From contig CAVZMF010000002.1 in NCBI GenBank assembly GCA_963776375.1, forward strand, positions 310,001 through 374,000: 64,000 nucleotides of DNA. Direction: 5' to 3'. Each line of letters opens with the position of its first letter. The stretch's first letter is position 1. The notes beneath the pieces are model-generated. The model made no database searches and was not told the origin of the DNA. It saw nothing but the letters and a program-made list of their open reading frames with translations. This DNA comes from PALSA-612 sp963776375 (lineage in GTDB: Bacteria; Actinomycetota; Thermoleophilia; Gaiellales; Gaiellaceae). The position numbers were made by a program, and so were the translations under genes. Shown piece by piece: positions 52,357-63,951 of this stretch.

Positions 52357-55300
52357 GATCGTCGTGGACCGGCCGGTGCTGAACATCCTCGCGCTCGAGC
52401 TCGCCGACAGCGAGCGGCTCGTCGCGTTCGCGGACGAGGTCGGGCGCGCCGATGCACGTGTGTCCGAGCCGGCGCTGCCGCTGCTGCTCGCCGCGCTGCA
52501 CGTACGCCTCGAGCGCGGCCTCGTCTGCCTGTTGCCCGAGGACGCCGAGGCGCGGGATGCCGCCGAGGCCGCCTCCTGGTTCCTGGGCGACGAGCACGTC
52601 GCGTACATGCCGAGCCGCGGCGTCGCGGTCGGGTCGGGGCTCGAGCCGCCGCCGCACCTCGTGGGCGAGCGGTTCCGCTCGCTGGACGTGCTCGCTGCGG
52701 GCGGGCTCGTCTGCGTCTCAGCGGTCGCGCTCGCCGAGCAGCTGCCGCCACCAGGGGCGCGGCCCGAGCGGATCGCCATCAGGACCGGCGACGAGCCCGG
52801 CGCCGACGGTCTCGCCGAGCGGCTGGCGCTGGCCGGCTACGACCGCGTCGAGCGAGCCGAGGAGCGCGGCCAGTTCGCGGTACGAGGCGGGATCGTCGAT
52901 GTCTACCCGACGACCGGCCGCGAGCCGGTCCGGATCGAGCTGTTCGGCGACGAGGTCGAGGCCATCCGCGTCTTCTCGCCCTTCACCCAGCGCGCGCTCC
53001 GGGCCGTCGACGAGGCCGTGTTCTACCCTGCCGCCGAACGCCGTCTCGACCTGGTCGACCCAAGTGACAGTCTGTTGCTTGGCGAAGAGCGAGCCTGCCG
53101 CCGGGCCGGACGACCTGGTTCCGGCCCTGCCCGCTCCGCCCGAGCTCGTCTGGCGGCCGGACGCGGTTCTCGAGGCCTGGCAGGAGGAGCTCGGATACGA
53201 GCTCGAGCTCCAGGGCGCCTCCCGGCTCGACCCGCTGCCCCAGGGGCAGCCGTTCGCGTTCGAGGCGCAGCGCCCCGCGCTCGCTGCGCGCGGCCTCGCC
53301 GAGGCCGAGAACGAGCTGCAGAGCTTCGTCCGCGGAGGCCTGCGCGTCGTCGTCGCTTTCCCGCACCGCGGCGATGCGCTGCGGACGCAGGGCCTGCTCC
53401 GCCGCGTCGAGGCGGGGTTGCTCGAGCCTGCGGACGGGCTCCCGGCCGAGGCCGAGGTGCGCTTCGCCGTTTCGCCGGCACGGCGCGGATTCGTGTGGCG
53501 CGAGCTAGGCCTCGCTCTCCTGCCGGACACGCAGGTCTTCCGCAAGCGCGCCCCACGCGCGGATGCCCGCATCGGCCGCGCGTTGCAGTCCTTCGCCGAC
53601 CTCCGCACCGGCGACTACGTCGTCCACGAGGACCACGGCGTCGGCCGCCTGCTCGGCTTCGAGACGAAGACCGTCGCCGACGTCACGCGCGACTACCTCT
53701 TCGTCGGCTTCCGCGGCGAGGACCGCCTCTACGTGCCGCACGAGCAGATCGGCAAGGTCTCCCGCTACATCGGCGCCGACGCGCGGGCGCCGGCGCTTTC
53801 CAAGCTCGGCGGCAAGGCCTGGCAGTTGATCAAGTCGCGTGCCCGCGAGTCGGCGCGGGAGCTCGCGGGCGAGCTGATCACGCTCTACGCGCGGCGCCAG
53901 ACCACGCCGGGAACAGCCTACGACCTGACCAGCGACTGGCTGGAGCGTCTCGAGGCGAGCTTCCCGTACCGCGAGACGGAGGACCAGCAGACGGCGATCG
54001 AGGCCGTGAAGGAGGACCTGGAGGCGCCACGGCCGATGGACCGGCTCGTCTGCGGCGACGTCGGGTTCGGCAAGACCGAGATCGCCCTGCGCGCGGCGTT
54101 CGCCCTGGCGCTCGAGAGCCGACAGGTGCTGATGCTCGTGCCGACGACGGTGCTCGCCCAGCAGCACTGGAACACGTTCCGCGAGCGCTTCGCCGACTAC
54201 CCCGTGCAGGTGGAGATGGTCTCGCGGTTCCGCAAGCCCGCGGACGTGAAGCAGGTGCTCGCCGATTTCGCCGCCGGCAAGGTCGACGTCCTCATCGGCA
54301 CCCATCGCGTGCTCTCGCGCGACGTGATCCCGAAGAACCTCGGGCTCGTGATCGTCGACGAGGAGCAGCGTTTCGGCGTCGCCCAGAAGGAGCTGCTGCG
54401 CTCGCTGCGGCTCGAGGTGGACGTGCTGGCGCTGACCGCCACCCCGATTCCGCGCACGCTGCACATGTCCCTCGCCGGGCTTCGGGACATCTCGATCATC
54501 GAGACCCCGCCCGAGGGCAGGCAGGCGATCCGCACGCACGTGGGCGAGTACGACGAGGAGCTGATCCAGACGGCGCTTGGCCGCGAGTTCGAGCGCCGCG
54601 GCCAGTCCTTCTACCTCCACAACCGGGTGGAGACGATCGAGGAGGCCGCGACGAAGCTCCAGGAGCTCTGCCCGGAGCTGCGCTTCCTGGTCGCGCACGG
54701 GCAGATGAAGGAGCGCGAGCTCGAGAACCGGATGATGCAGTTCCTGCGCGGTGACGCCGACGTGCTCGTCTCGACCACGATCATCGAGTCGGGTCTCGAC
54801 ATCCCGCAGGCGAACACGCTGATCGTCGAGCGCGCCGACATGCTCGGGCTCGCCCAGCTCTACCAGATCCGCGGCCGCGTCGGCCGCTCGGAGGTGCCGG
54901 CGCACGCCTACCTCTTCTATCCCGACGCGATGGAGCTCCCGCCCGAGGCGCGCGCTCGCCTGTCGACGCTCGCAGACCACACGGAGCTCGGCTCGGGCTT
55001 CTCGATCGCGATGCGCGATCTCGAGATCCGCGGCGCCGGCGAGCTCCTCGGGGCCGAGCAGTCGGGCCACGTGGCCGCGCTCGGCTTCGAGCTCTACGTC
55101 GAGCTGCTGAACGAGGCCGTGGCGGAGCTGCAAGGGAGCCGGCGCGTCGCCGCCCGCCCGATCCGCGTCGACGCGCGCATCGACGCGTACATTCCGGCCA
55201 GCTACGTCGACTCGGAAGCGCTCAAGATCGACCTGCACCGACGGCTGGCGCTGACCGAGTCCGAGGACGAGCTCCGCGAGCTGCGGCTCGACGTGGAGGA

Positions 55301-55580
55301 CCGTTACGGGCCGCTCCCCGAGCCGGTCGAGAACCTGTTCACGATCCAGGAGGCGAAGCTGAAACTGGCGCTCGCGGGGGCGGACTACCTCGTCTTCCGG
55401 GGCGGCCGCCTGGCCGTCGGGCCGCTCGTGCTCGGCTCGGACGACCTGCGGTCGCTGCGCTCCACGGTGGACACCGCGGTGTACTCGACGGGCTCACATG
55501 AGGTAACCCTAAGAAGTGAGACTTTCGACGCGGCCCTTGTCCTTGCTGATGCTATTCTCGAACTGCGCCGGGCAGCCTGA
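52346..55580 (+). CDS. mfd: Transcription-repair coupling factor Mfd (one frameshift)
   Basis: About 1078 residues. UvrB-like N-terminal domains (GQFAVRGGIVDVYPTTGREP), RNA-polymerase interaction domain (LRTGDYVVHEDHGVGRLLGF), RecG-like motor (LVCGDVGFGKTEIALRAAFA, VPTTVLAQQHW, VDEEQRFGVAQKE, LTATPIPRTL, ESGLDIPQANTLIVERAD) and TRCF C-terminal domain. One extra base near 53090 separates the first 245 residues. Mfd releases stalled polymerase and recruits UvrA. Shorter than the E. coli protein at the N-terminus; GTG 52346 is tentative. Confidence 0.95.
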
Positions 55581-55590
55581 GGCGCTTTTT
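55565..55590 (+). terminator. Terminator-like hairpin at the mfd end
   Basis: GCGCC (55565-55569), an 11-nt loop and GGCGC (55581-55585) are followed by TTTTT. The mfd stop lies in the loop and the next ATG is 3 bp past the T-run. The stem is short, so it may only attenuate read-through. Confidence 0.5.
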
Positions 55591-55592
55591 GA

Positions 55593-56648
55593 ATGACCGC
55601 AATCCTTCGTAATCGTCGCCTCGTCCTTCTCCTCGCATGCTGCGCGGCCTTCGTCGGCGTCGCCGCCGGATGCGGCGGCAGCGACAGCTCGAGCTCGGGC
55701 GTGCCCAAGGGAGCAGTCGCCGTCGTGGCCGGCCAGCCGATCACGCAGGCGCAGGTCGACAAGGCTGTCGCGCAGTACAACCGCAGCGCCGTCAGGGCCA
55801 AGCAGCCGACGATCAAGCCGGGCACCGGCGAGTACACGTCGGCCGTCCAGCAGAAGATCGTGCCGTACCTCGTCCAGCTCACGGAGTTCGAGCAGCAGGC
55901 GAAGAAGCTCCGCGTGACGGTGACGCCGAAGGAAATCGACAAGGAGCTCAAGAGCGTCCTCGACCAGTACTTCGACGGCAAGATGAGCAAGCTCATCGCC
56001 GCGGCGAAGAAGCAGGGCTCCACGATCGCCGACGTGCGCAACACCCTCCGGCTGAACCTGCTGCAGAGCAAGGTGACGAAGAAGCTGACGCAGGGGCTCA
56101 AGGTCACGGACGCCGAGGCGAAGGCCTACTACGACAAGAACATCGCCAGCTACCACAAGGCCACGTCGCGCAACCTGGCGCACATTCTCGTCAAGTCGAA
56201 GGCCAAGGCGGACGCGCTCTACAAGCAGCTCCTCGGCGGCGCGAACTTCGCAACCCTGGCGAAGAAGAACTCCACGGACTCCGGCTCCGCCGTTCAGGGC
56301 GGCAAGCTCGGCGTCCAGCCCGAGAACGGGCTCGTGAAGCCGTTCTCGAAGGTGGCGTTCGCGATCAAGACGGGGACGATCTCGAAGCCCGTCCATACCC
56401 AGTTCGGCTGGCACATCATCAGGGCGCTCGGCCCGGTCATCCCGGCATCGACCTCGCCCTTCAGCAAGGAGAAGGCCGGCATCGTTCAGCAGCTCCAGCA
56501 GGCGAAGAACTCCTCGGCGACCGCGGAGTTCCAGGCGAAGGTCGAGAAGTACTACAAGAACCGCGTGAAGTACGCGAAGGCGTACGCGCCGCCGACGACA
56601 ACGACGCCCCCCGCCACCGGGCTCACGCCCACCACGGCCACCGGTTGA
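55593..56648 (+). CDS. Lipoprotein peptidyl-prolyl isomerase, PrsA/SurA-like (parvulin)
   Basis: 351 residues. Lipobox GVAAGCGG after a signal sequence; SurA_N-like region VAVVAGQPITQAQVDKAVAQ; parvulin domain NLAHILVKSKAKADALYKQL, SGSAVQGGKLGVQPENGLVK and HTQFGWHIIRALG; a Thr/Pro tail. Membrane-anchored foldase for exported proteins. Four-base TTGA overlap with mazG. Confidence 0.92.
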   Translation: MTAILRNRRLVLLLACCAAFVGVAAGCGGSDSSSSGVPKGAVAVVAGQPITQAQVDKAVAQYNRSAVRAKQPTIKPGTGEYTSAVQQKIVPYLVQLTEFEQQAKKLRVTVTPKEIDKELKSVLDQYFDGKMSKLIAAAKKQGSTIADVRNTLRLNLLQSKVTKKLTQGLKVTDAEAKAYYDKNIASYHKATSRNLAHILVKSKAKADALYKQLLGGANFATLAKKNSTDSGSAVQGGKLGVQPENGLVKPFSKVAFAIKTGTISKPVHTQFGWHIIRALGPVIPASTSPFSKEKAGIVQQLQQAKNSSATAEFQAKVEKYYKNRVKYAKAYAPPTTTTPPATGLTPTTATG

Positions 56649-57413
56649 GCCTCTCCGAGGCGCTGACCGGGCTGGACACGCTCGCTCGCCGCCTCCGCCG
56701 CGACTGCCCGTGGGACCGCGAGCAGACCGCGAAGACGATCGTCCCGCACACGGTCGAGGAGGCCTACGAGGTCGCCGACGCCGCCCTGGCAGGAGGACGA
56801 CGCGAAGCTCCTCGACGAGCTCGGCGACCTGCTCTACCAGGTCTACTTCCTGGCGCTGCTGCTGGAGGAGAAAGGCGACGGCGACCTGGAGGCCGTCGCG
56901 TCGGCCATCCACGAGAAGCTCGTCCGGCGCCATCCGCACGTCTTCGGCGGCGAGGAGATCCGACCGCCGGCGCCGTCCGTGATCGAGAACTGGGAGCAGG
57001 TGAAGGTCGAGCAGGAGGGCCGCGAAGGCGTCTTCCACGACGTGCCCGAATCGCTGCCCGCGCTCCTCTACGCGCGCAAGGTGCAGCGGCGCGCGGCGAC
57101 CGTCGGCTTCGAGTATCCCGGACGTCGAGGGTGCGGTCGAGGATCTCGACGACGAGCTGCGCGAGCTGCACGCGGAGCTGCGGACGGGCTCGGACGAGCG
57201 CCGCGCCGCCGAGCTCGGCGACGTGCTCTTCGCCTGCGTGAACGTCGCGCGCCGGATCGGCGCCGACCCGGAGCTCGAGCTGCGGCGCGCGACGCAGCGC
57301 TTCCGCGACCGCGTCGAGGCGGCCGAGCGGCTCGCCGGGGAGGCCGGCGAGAGCTGGACCGAGCTGCCGCTCGACGAGCAGGATCGCTACTTCGACCGGG
57401 CCAAGGAGGCGGA

Positions 57414-57417
<4 letters not shown>
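56645..57417 (+). CDS. mazG: MazG nucleotide pyrophosphohydrolase (frameshifted)
   Basis: Housecleaning NTP pyrophosphohydrolase. First MazG repeat: RRDCPWDREQTAKTIVPHTV, EEAYEVADA, then ELGDLLYQVYFLALLLEEKG (ExxE...ExxD metal sites) and HPHVFGG. Second repeat: ELGDVLFACVNVARRIGADP. Shifts near 56791 and 57120. TTG 56645. Confidence 0.93.
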
Positions 57418-58694
<1,277 letters not shown>

Positions 58695-58709
58695 CTACTC
58701 TCCGAGGCG

Positions 58710-60137
58710 GTGGCCCCGACAGCCGACTCCACGCCGCACGAAGATCCTCGCCACGATCGGTCCTGCGTCCAGCGGACCGGATCGACGAGCTGGTCGGGGC
58801 CGGGCATGGACGCCGCCCGGCTGAACTTCTCGCACGGGACGCACGAGGACCACGCGCGAAACGCGCGGCTCGTCCGCGAGGCCCAGGCGGCGCACGGCAA
58901 GCCGCTCGCGCTGGTCGGCGACCTCCAGGGCCCGAAGCTCCGTGTCACCGACCTTCCCGAGACGATCGTGCTCGCGCCGCGGGCGACGAGATCGTGATCG
59001 GCCCCGACGGCGACACGCCTCCGGCGTCGACCTGCCGGTCAGCCCGTCCGCGATCGGCGAGGTGCTCGAGCCCGGCCACGACGTGCTGATCGACGACGGG
59101 CACATCCGACTGCGGGTCGACCGCGTCGAGCGCCGCGGGCGCGATCTGCACCGTCGTCGTCGGCGGCGCGTCTCGTCCCACAAGGGCGTGAACCTCCCCG
59201 GCGTGCCGCTGCCGATCCCGTCGCTTGACGCCGAAGGACCTCGACGACCTCGCGTTCGCGCTCGAGCTCGGCGTCGGACTTCGTCGCGCTCTCCTTCGTG
59301 CGCTCCGCCGACGACGTTCGCGACCTGCGCCGGCGGATCGAGGCGGCACGGCTCCGCGGCGCACGTGATCGCCAAGATCGAGAAGGCCGAGGCGGTCGCG
59401 ACGCTGGACGCGATCATCGCCGAGTCCGCACGCGGTCATGGTCGCCCGCGGCGACCTCGGCGTCGAGATCGGCCCCGCGGCGGTGCCGCTGCTCCAGAAG
59501 CGAGATCATCCTGCGCTCGCTCGAGCGCAGCCGGCCGGTGATCACGGCCACGCAGATGCTCGAGTCGATGGTGCACAACGCCGAGCCGACGCGGGCGGAG
59601 GCCAGCGACGTGGCCAATGCCGTGCTCGACGGGACGTCGGCGCTGATGCTCTCGCAGGAGACGGCGATCGGCGAGTACCCGGTCGAGTCGGTGGCGGTGA
59701 TGGACCAGATCGCCGCGCACGGTCGAGCCCAGCCTCGGCTACCGGCACGAGCTGCCGGAGGCGAGCGAGGAGCCGACGGTGGGGCAGGCGCTCTCGAACG
59801 CGGCGTGCGACATCGCCGAGGTGCTTCGTGCGGCCGCGATCGTCGTGCCGACGTACAGCGGCCGCACGGCCTCGGCGGTCGCGCGCCTGCGGCCGCGGCG
59901 GCCGATCGCGGCGATCACGCACACCGACGAGACGCGCGCAGCAGATGGCGCTGGAGTGGGGGGTGGTGCCGCTCGTGATCCCCGAGGCGACCGACGTCGA
60001 CGACCTGTGGACGCGCTCCATCGCCGCGACCCGCGAGGCGGGCGTCGTGCAAGCCGGCGACCGCGTCGTGATCGCGGCCGGGCACGCACGTGAACGTCGC
60101 GGGCTCGACGAACCTGATCCGCGTCGACACGGCGTAA
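58710..60137 (+). CDS. pyk: Pyruvate kinase (many frameshifts)
   Basis: GTG 58710. Pieces in all three frames assemble a full enzyme: TKILATIGPASSG, MDAARLNFSHGTHEDHARNA, LVGDLQGPKLRV, SSHKGVNLPGVPLPIPSL, VIAKIEKAEAV, VMVARGDLGVEIGPAAVPLL, ITATQMLESMVHNAEPTRAE, DVANAVLDGTSALMLSQETA, GRTASAVARLRP. At least ten indels. Makes pyruvate and ATP from PEP; follows eno directly. Confidence 0.93.
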
Positions 60138-60176
60138 GACGGTCTCCGTCCCCGACGGCCGCCGTCTCGAGGCGCC

Positions 60177-60290
60177 GGCTGTGGAGAAAAAGTCACGGTC
60201 TCGTCACACTTTCGTGCGAGACACGTGACGGTTTCCGCGGTATGCTCGACGCGGGTGGCGGGTGGACGTTCTTCCCCACCCTGGGTGGGG
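60177..60290 (+). promoter_or_regulatory. Promoter/leader element B upstream of ftsB-like gene
   Basis: GGCTGTGGAG-AAAAAGTCAC, then an interrupted inverted repeat (GTCACGGTCTCG 60192-60203 with CGAGACACGTGAC 60217-60229), GAGACA (60218-60223), 17 bp, TATGCT (60241-60246), GGGTGGCGGGTGG and CCCCACCC-T-GGGTGGGG. About three quarters of the first 90 positions match element A. It sits in the 60138-60358 gap, which holds no gene. Confidence 0.65.
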
Positions 60291-60358
60291 AAGTGGGGGC
60301 GCTCCGGACATGTCCGCGACAGAGGAGGTCCGGTCCACGGGGCGAAGCGTGTCTGGCC

Positions 60359-60700
60359 ATGCCGCGCGCTGCACGCTCTCGCACAGGCACGAAGCGCCGT
60401 TCGCGGCTCTGGATCGTCGCGGTCGCCGGCGCGTGTCTCGTCGCCTACCTCTACTACCGCCCGGTCAAGGCCTACGTCTCGGCCTCGCACCAGCTCGCGG
60501 AGCGCAAGGCCGAAGTCCGGGCGCTCGCGCGCGAGAAGGCCAGCCTCGAGCGGCGCCTGAAGCTCTCGGGAACGGGGCAGACGCTGCTCGAGGAGGCGCG
60601 CCGCCTCGGCTACGTGCGGCCGGGCGAGCACCTGTTCGTCGTCCGCGGCGTGAAGCAGTGGCTTGTCGCGCACGCGAAGGCGGCGGCCGCGACGCACTAG
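60359..60700 (+). CDS. FtsB/DivIC-like septum formation initiator
   Basis: 113 residues: basic N-terminus, one helix (LWIVAVAGACLVAYLYYRP), coiled coil (ASHQLAERKAEVRALAREKA) and an ARRLGYVRPGEHLFVV terminal segment typical of actinobacterial FtsB. Divisome scaffold with FtsL/FtsQ. ATG 60359; no strong ribosome-binding site. Confidence 0.85.
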   Translation: MPRAARSRTGTKRRSRLWIVAVAGACLVAYLYYRPVKAYVSASHQLAERKAEVRALAREKASLERRLKLSGTGQTLLEEARRLGYVRPGEHLFVVRGVKQWLVAHAKAAAATH

Positions 60701-60710
60701 CCTGGCCGGC

Positions 60711-61226
60711 GTGGGCCCGAACGACGATCGGGCAATGGTGGCGCAGCAGCTCGGCCGCGCTCCGCGCGCGTTCCGCCGCGTCGTCGTGCGCTGCCCGTTC
60801 GGGCTCCCCGCCGTGACCGAGCAGTCGCCGTACGACGTCGCCGGCAAGCCGTTCCCGACGACGTACTACCTCACCTGCCGCCACCTGGTCGCCGCCGTGT
60901 CGCGGCTCGAGGCGGGGGGCGGCGTCGAGGGCTGGACGGAGACGGCGGCAGGCCGACCCCGAGCTGCGGGCGAGCCTCGAGCAGGCGACCGAGCTGCAGC
61001 GGCGGCTCCGGCGCTCGCTGGCCGGAGGGCGACAGGGAAGGACGACGGCACGTCGCTGGAGCTCGGGATCGGCGGGGCGGCCCGCCCGGAGCGCCTCAAG
61101 TGCCTGCATGCGCACGTCGCGTTCGCGCTCGCCCAGCCGGGGTACGAGCTCGGCGAGCGGATCGTCGGCCGAGCTCGACCCGCTCTGGCCCGAGCGGTGC
61201 TGCTCGGCGCCGGGTCGCCTCGCTAG
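60711..61226 (+). CDS. DUF501 protein (internal frameshifts)
   Basis: GTG 60711: DDRAMVAQQLGRAPRAFRRV, RCPFGLPAVTEQSPYDV, PFPTTYYLTCRHLVAAVSRL, then ADPELRASLEQATELQRRL in a shifted frame and GGAARPERLKCLHAHVAFAL. DUF501 proteins regularly follow ftsB in Actinomycetota; function unknown. Compensating shifts near 60950, 61020 and 61170. Confidence 0.85.
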   Translation: MGPNDDRAMVAQQLGRAPRAFRRVVVRCPFGLPAVTEQSPYDVAGKPFPTTYYLTCRHLVAAVSRLEAGGGVEGWTETAAGRPRAAGEPRAGDRAAAAAPALAGRRATGKDDGTSLELGIGGAARPERLKCLHAHVAFALAQPGYELGERIVGRARPALARAVLLGAGSPR

Positions 61227-61236
61227 CATCGCCCGC

Positions 61237-61549
61237 GTGGAAGGGTCGGTCGAGCTCGCGCGGCAGCACTGGGCGGAAGGGCACCGCCGGCTCCTCCGAA
61301 CGACCGAGCCCGGGCTGCACGCCCGGCTGCTCGAGCAGGTCGAGATGGTGACCGCGGAGCTTCGCGCCCGGTGGGCAAGACGTTCACGCTCGAGCGAGCT
61401 CGCCGATGCGTACGACGGGGCCGACAGCTGGGCGTACGCGGCCGTCGAGGAGCACGCGGAGAGCCCGCGACTGGCTCTCCTCGGCGAGCACGGCCGCCGA
61501 CGCCGCGTTCCACCTCTACGCGCGCGGCGCCCGGGACTACCGGCCGTGA
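61237..61549 (+). CDS. Conserved small protein of unknown function (frameshifted)
   Basis: From GTG 61237: VELARQHWAEGHRRLLRTTE, HARLLEQVEMVTAELRAR, then GKTFTLE/ELADAYDGADSWAYAAVEE and, after another shift, ADAAFHLYARGARDYRP. About 104 residues. The KTFTLxELxxAYxxADxW pattern occurs next to DUF501 genes in related bacteria. Indels near 61368, 61398 and 61495. Confidence 0.65.
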
Positions 61550-61784
61550 CGCTCGAACGGGAGGCGCTCACGCAGCGCCGCGCGCGCCGTCGCCGCCGTG
61601 CCGTGGTCTGGCGGTGGGTCGCGGCGCGTCCTGCTCGTCGTGCGCGTTCGCCGTCGGGCTCGCGCTGGGCGAGGCGCTGCACGACAACCCCAGGCCGGGG
61701 GGAGAGAGGACGACCGAGCGCATCTTGCGGGCGGTGTCGATCGCGCCCAGGACGGTCACGGTGACCGTCAGCGGCGCGGGGTGA
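61546..61784 (+). CDS. Small single-helix protein (one frameshift)
   Basis: About 79 residues from GTG 61546: a very basic start (TQRRARRRRRAVVWR), one helix (CAFAVGLALGEAL), then HDNPRPGGERTTERILRAVS and APRTVTVTVSGAG. One shift near 61620. GTGA overlaps at both ends tie it to its neighbours. Function unknown. Confidence 0.55.
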
Positions 61785-62122
61785 TCGAGAAGGGGCTCGA
61801 GGCGGCCGTCGGCCGCGAGTGCCCGCACCTGCCCGTGGGAGAGCCGAGGCCGCTGATCGCGACGCCGTCCGACCCCTCGTTCCCGTCCGGTCACGCCACG
61901 CTGGCGTTCGCTTGCGCCGTGACGATCGCGCTGCTCGTGCCGCGGCTGGCGGCGCCGGTCCTGCTGCTCGCGGCTGCGATCGCCTACTCGCGCGTCTACG
62001 TCGGTGTCCACTTCCCGCTGGACGTGATCGCCGGCGCGGCCCTCGGAACAGCGGCGGCTATAGCTCTTCGCCGGCTTGCAGCAGCCCGCCGACGATCACG
62101 CCCGCCGCAGAGAGCAGGCTGA
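61781..62122 (+). CDS. Short PAP2-type lipid phosphatase
   Basis: 113 residues from GTG 61781: GEPRPLIATPSDPSFPSGHA (RP and PSGH) and SRVYVGVHFPLDVIAGAALG (SRxYxGxHxPxD) give motifs C1 to C3. It lacks the two N-terminal helices of most PAP2 enzymes. The last 65 bp overlap the convergent gene, so the real stop may be earlier. Confidence 0.75.
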   Translation: MIEKGLEAAVGRECPHLPVGEPRPLIATPSDPSFPSGHATLAFACAVTIALLVPRLAAPVLLLAAAIAYSRVYVGVHFPLDVIAGAALGTAAAIALRRLAAARRRSRPPQRAG

Positions 62123-62525
62123 TCCAGATCCCGATGCTGCGATCGGCCGTGCCGACGACCGAGTCGGGCACGGACACGATCCTGACCACGACGAACACGG
62201 CGGCGAGCGCGCCGAGGGCGACCACGATCAGCGGCAGCGGCGTGGCGGCGGGGAACGCGAGCCCGAATCGCCGCAGCGCGCCCAGGCAGACGACCGCGAT
62301 GCCGACCAGGAAGACGAGCTTGCCGAGGGTGCCGCTGTTCCAGCCCGTCACGGACAGCGTCGGCCCCTCCACGGACTCCCCCGAGTACCAGCTGGTGAAC
62401 GAGGAGACGGCGAGCACGAGGCCGCTCACCCACGCGGCCTCCGCGCCGGCCGTGAGCACGGCCGGCCGCGCGCGCAGGCGGACGTCGCGAATGCGGCGGG
62501 CGGGCGGCGGCGTGCCCGGGGGCAC
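62058..62525 (-). CDS. Four-helix membrane protein of unknown function
   Basis: 155 residues, with helices AAWVSGLVLAVSSFTSWYSG, LGKLVFLVGIAVVCLGALRR, LIVVALGALAAVFVVVRIVS and ISLLSAAGVIVGGLLQAGEE. The WYSGESVEGPTLSVTGWNSG loop faces outward. Starts one base after the stop of the next upstream gene. Confidence 0.7.
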   Translation of the reverse strand: MPPGTPPPARRIRDVRLRARPAVLTAGAEAAWVSGLVLAVSSFTSWYSGESVEGPTLSVTGWNSGTLGKLVFLVGIAVVCLGALRRFGLAFPAATPLPLIVVALGALAAVFVVVRIVSVPDSVVGTADRSIGIWISLLSAAGVIVGGLLQAGEEL

Positions 62526-62526
62526 G

Positions 62527-62763
62527 CTAGATGCCGAAGACGTTCTGGACCTGCTGGAGGATGAGCACGCCGATCACGGCGATCGCCACCAGCAGGCAGC
62601 CGAGCATGAACCAGAACCGGATCCGGGCCCACCTGCGCTCGCGCCTGCGCTCGATCCGCGCCGCGCGCTTCGCGCGGTGGTAGTGGTAGGCCCGTTGCGC
62701 GGAGCTCGGGTCGTGGAGCGGAGGCTCTTCCGGCTCGGTCGAAATCGGTACCGGCTCGGCCAC
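62527..62763 (-). CDS. Small tail-anchored membrane protein
   Basis: 78 residues from GTG 62763: acidic Pro-rich start (AEPVPISTEPEEPPLHDPSS), YHYHRAKRAARIERRRERRW, then a C-terminal helix FWFMLGCLLVAIAVIGVLIL. Function unknown; co-transcribed with the downstream membrane protein. Confidence 0.65.
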   Translation of the reverse strand: MAEPVPISTEPEEPPLHDPSSAQRAYHYHRAKRAARIERRRERRWARIRFWFMLGCLLVAIAVIGVLILQQVQNVFGI

Positions 62764-62880
62764 GTGCGGGATTCTAGTGCTATTGCGCTGCAAAGCGCGG
62801 TGTTCGGCGCGCGAATGCGCCCCGAGGCTCGGGGTGCGGCAGGAGGGGACGCCGACGGGCGGCCCGGATACACTGCCGCC

Positions 62881-63951
62881 GTGAAACGCGCTGCTGTCCT
62901 CGTGTTGGTCGTCGCGCTCGGTGTCGCCGGGGCCGCTGCGGCGTTTGCGCTCGCCGACTCCCCGCCGACCGGCCCGACCGGGCCCACGGGTGCGCCGACC
63001 GACACCACGTCGACCACGACGACGGCAAAGCCGCCGCCGCCCGCCCCGCCCCCGAAGCGTGCGCGGATCGCGCCGGGGGTCACGATCAGCGGCATCCACG
63101 TCGGTGGGCTTGCGTTCGGGCCTGCCTACTCAGCTGTTTCCGTCGAGTTCCGCTCGCCGCTCGAGGTCCGGCTCGGCGACCGGTTCCTGACCGTGTCGCC
63201 GTGGAAGCTCGGCGCGAAGCCGTTCATCGGCCCGGCAATCGCCCGCGCGCTCAAGGCCAGGCCGGGAACGGCGATCAAGATGGTCGTCGACGTCAAGCGT
63301 CAGAAGGTGGCGGCCTACGTCGACGCGCTCCGCAAGCGGTACGACCGTCAGGTCGCGGACGCACGCGTCGTCCTGCGCGATCTGCGGCCCGTCGTCGTCC
63401 ACGAGGTCGTGGGGAACTCGATCGGGCGCGACGCGAGCGTCACGAACCTCATCGTCGCCCTGCAGCGCAACACGCGTGCGCCGGTCGAGATACCGTCGAA
63501 GTCGATCGAGCCGACGGTCACGGCCGCGAGCTTCGGCCCGATCATCGTCATCCGCCGCGACTCGAAGTGGCTCTACCTCTACAAGAACGCGACGCCGGGC
63601 AAGCCGGTGACGTTCTGGCGCCGCTTCCAGGTCGCGACCGGGCAGGCGATCTACCCGACCCCCGTCGGCGACTTCGACATCGTCAACATGCAGCGCGATC
63701 CCTGGTGGTACCCGCCGCCCGACGCGGAGTGGGCGAAAGGCGCGCAGCCGATTCCGCCGGGGCCCGGCAACCCGCTGGGCACGCGCTGGATGGGCCTCTC
63801 GGCGCCGGGCGTCGGCATCCACGGCACACCCGATCCCGCATCGCTCGGCTACTCCGCCTCGCACGGCTGCATCCGCATGTTCATCCCCTCGGCGGAATGG
63901 CTGTTCAACCACGTGCAGATCGGCACGCCGGTCTTCATCGTCCCGGCCTAA
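62881..63951 (+). CDS. L,D-transpeptidase (YkuD) with N-terminal PG-binding-4-like domain
   Basis: 356 residues from GTG 62881. Signal segment AAVLVLVVALGVAGAAAAFA, Thr/Pro linker, VanW-type region (APGVTISGIHVGGLAFGPAY), then YkuD domain: IYPTPVGDFDIVNMQRDPWW, GVGIHGTPDPASLGYSASHG and the catalytic SHGCIRM. Crosslinks peptidoglycan (3-3 links). 63952-64000 holds no further gene. Confidence 0.93.
   Translation: MKRAAVLVLVVALGVAGAAAAFALADSPPTGPTGPTGAPTDTTSTTTTAKPPPPAPPPKRARIAPGVTISGIHVGGLAFGPAYSAVSVEFRSPLEVRLGDRFLTVSPWKLGAKPFIGPAIARALKARPGTAIKMVVDVKRQKVAAYVDALRKRYDRQVADARVVLRDLRPVVVHEVVGNSIGRDASVTNLIVALQRNTRAPVEIPSKSIEPTVTAASFGPIIVIRRDSKWLYLYKNATPGKPVTFWRRFQVATGQAIYPTPVGDFDIVNMQRDPWWYPPPDAEWAKGAQPIPPGPGNPLGTRWMGLSAPGVGIHGTPDPASLGYSASHGCIRMFIPSAEWLFNHVQIGTPVFIVPA

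Noticed and set aside
60177..60290. Known riboswitch (for example c-di-AMP type) in the ftsB leader
   Set aside because: None of the conserved core sequences of riboswitches I know could be identified; only a hairpin and promoter-like hexamers are visible.
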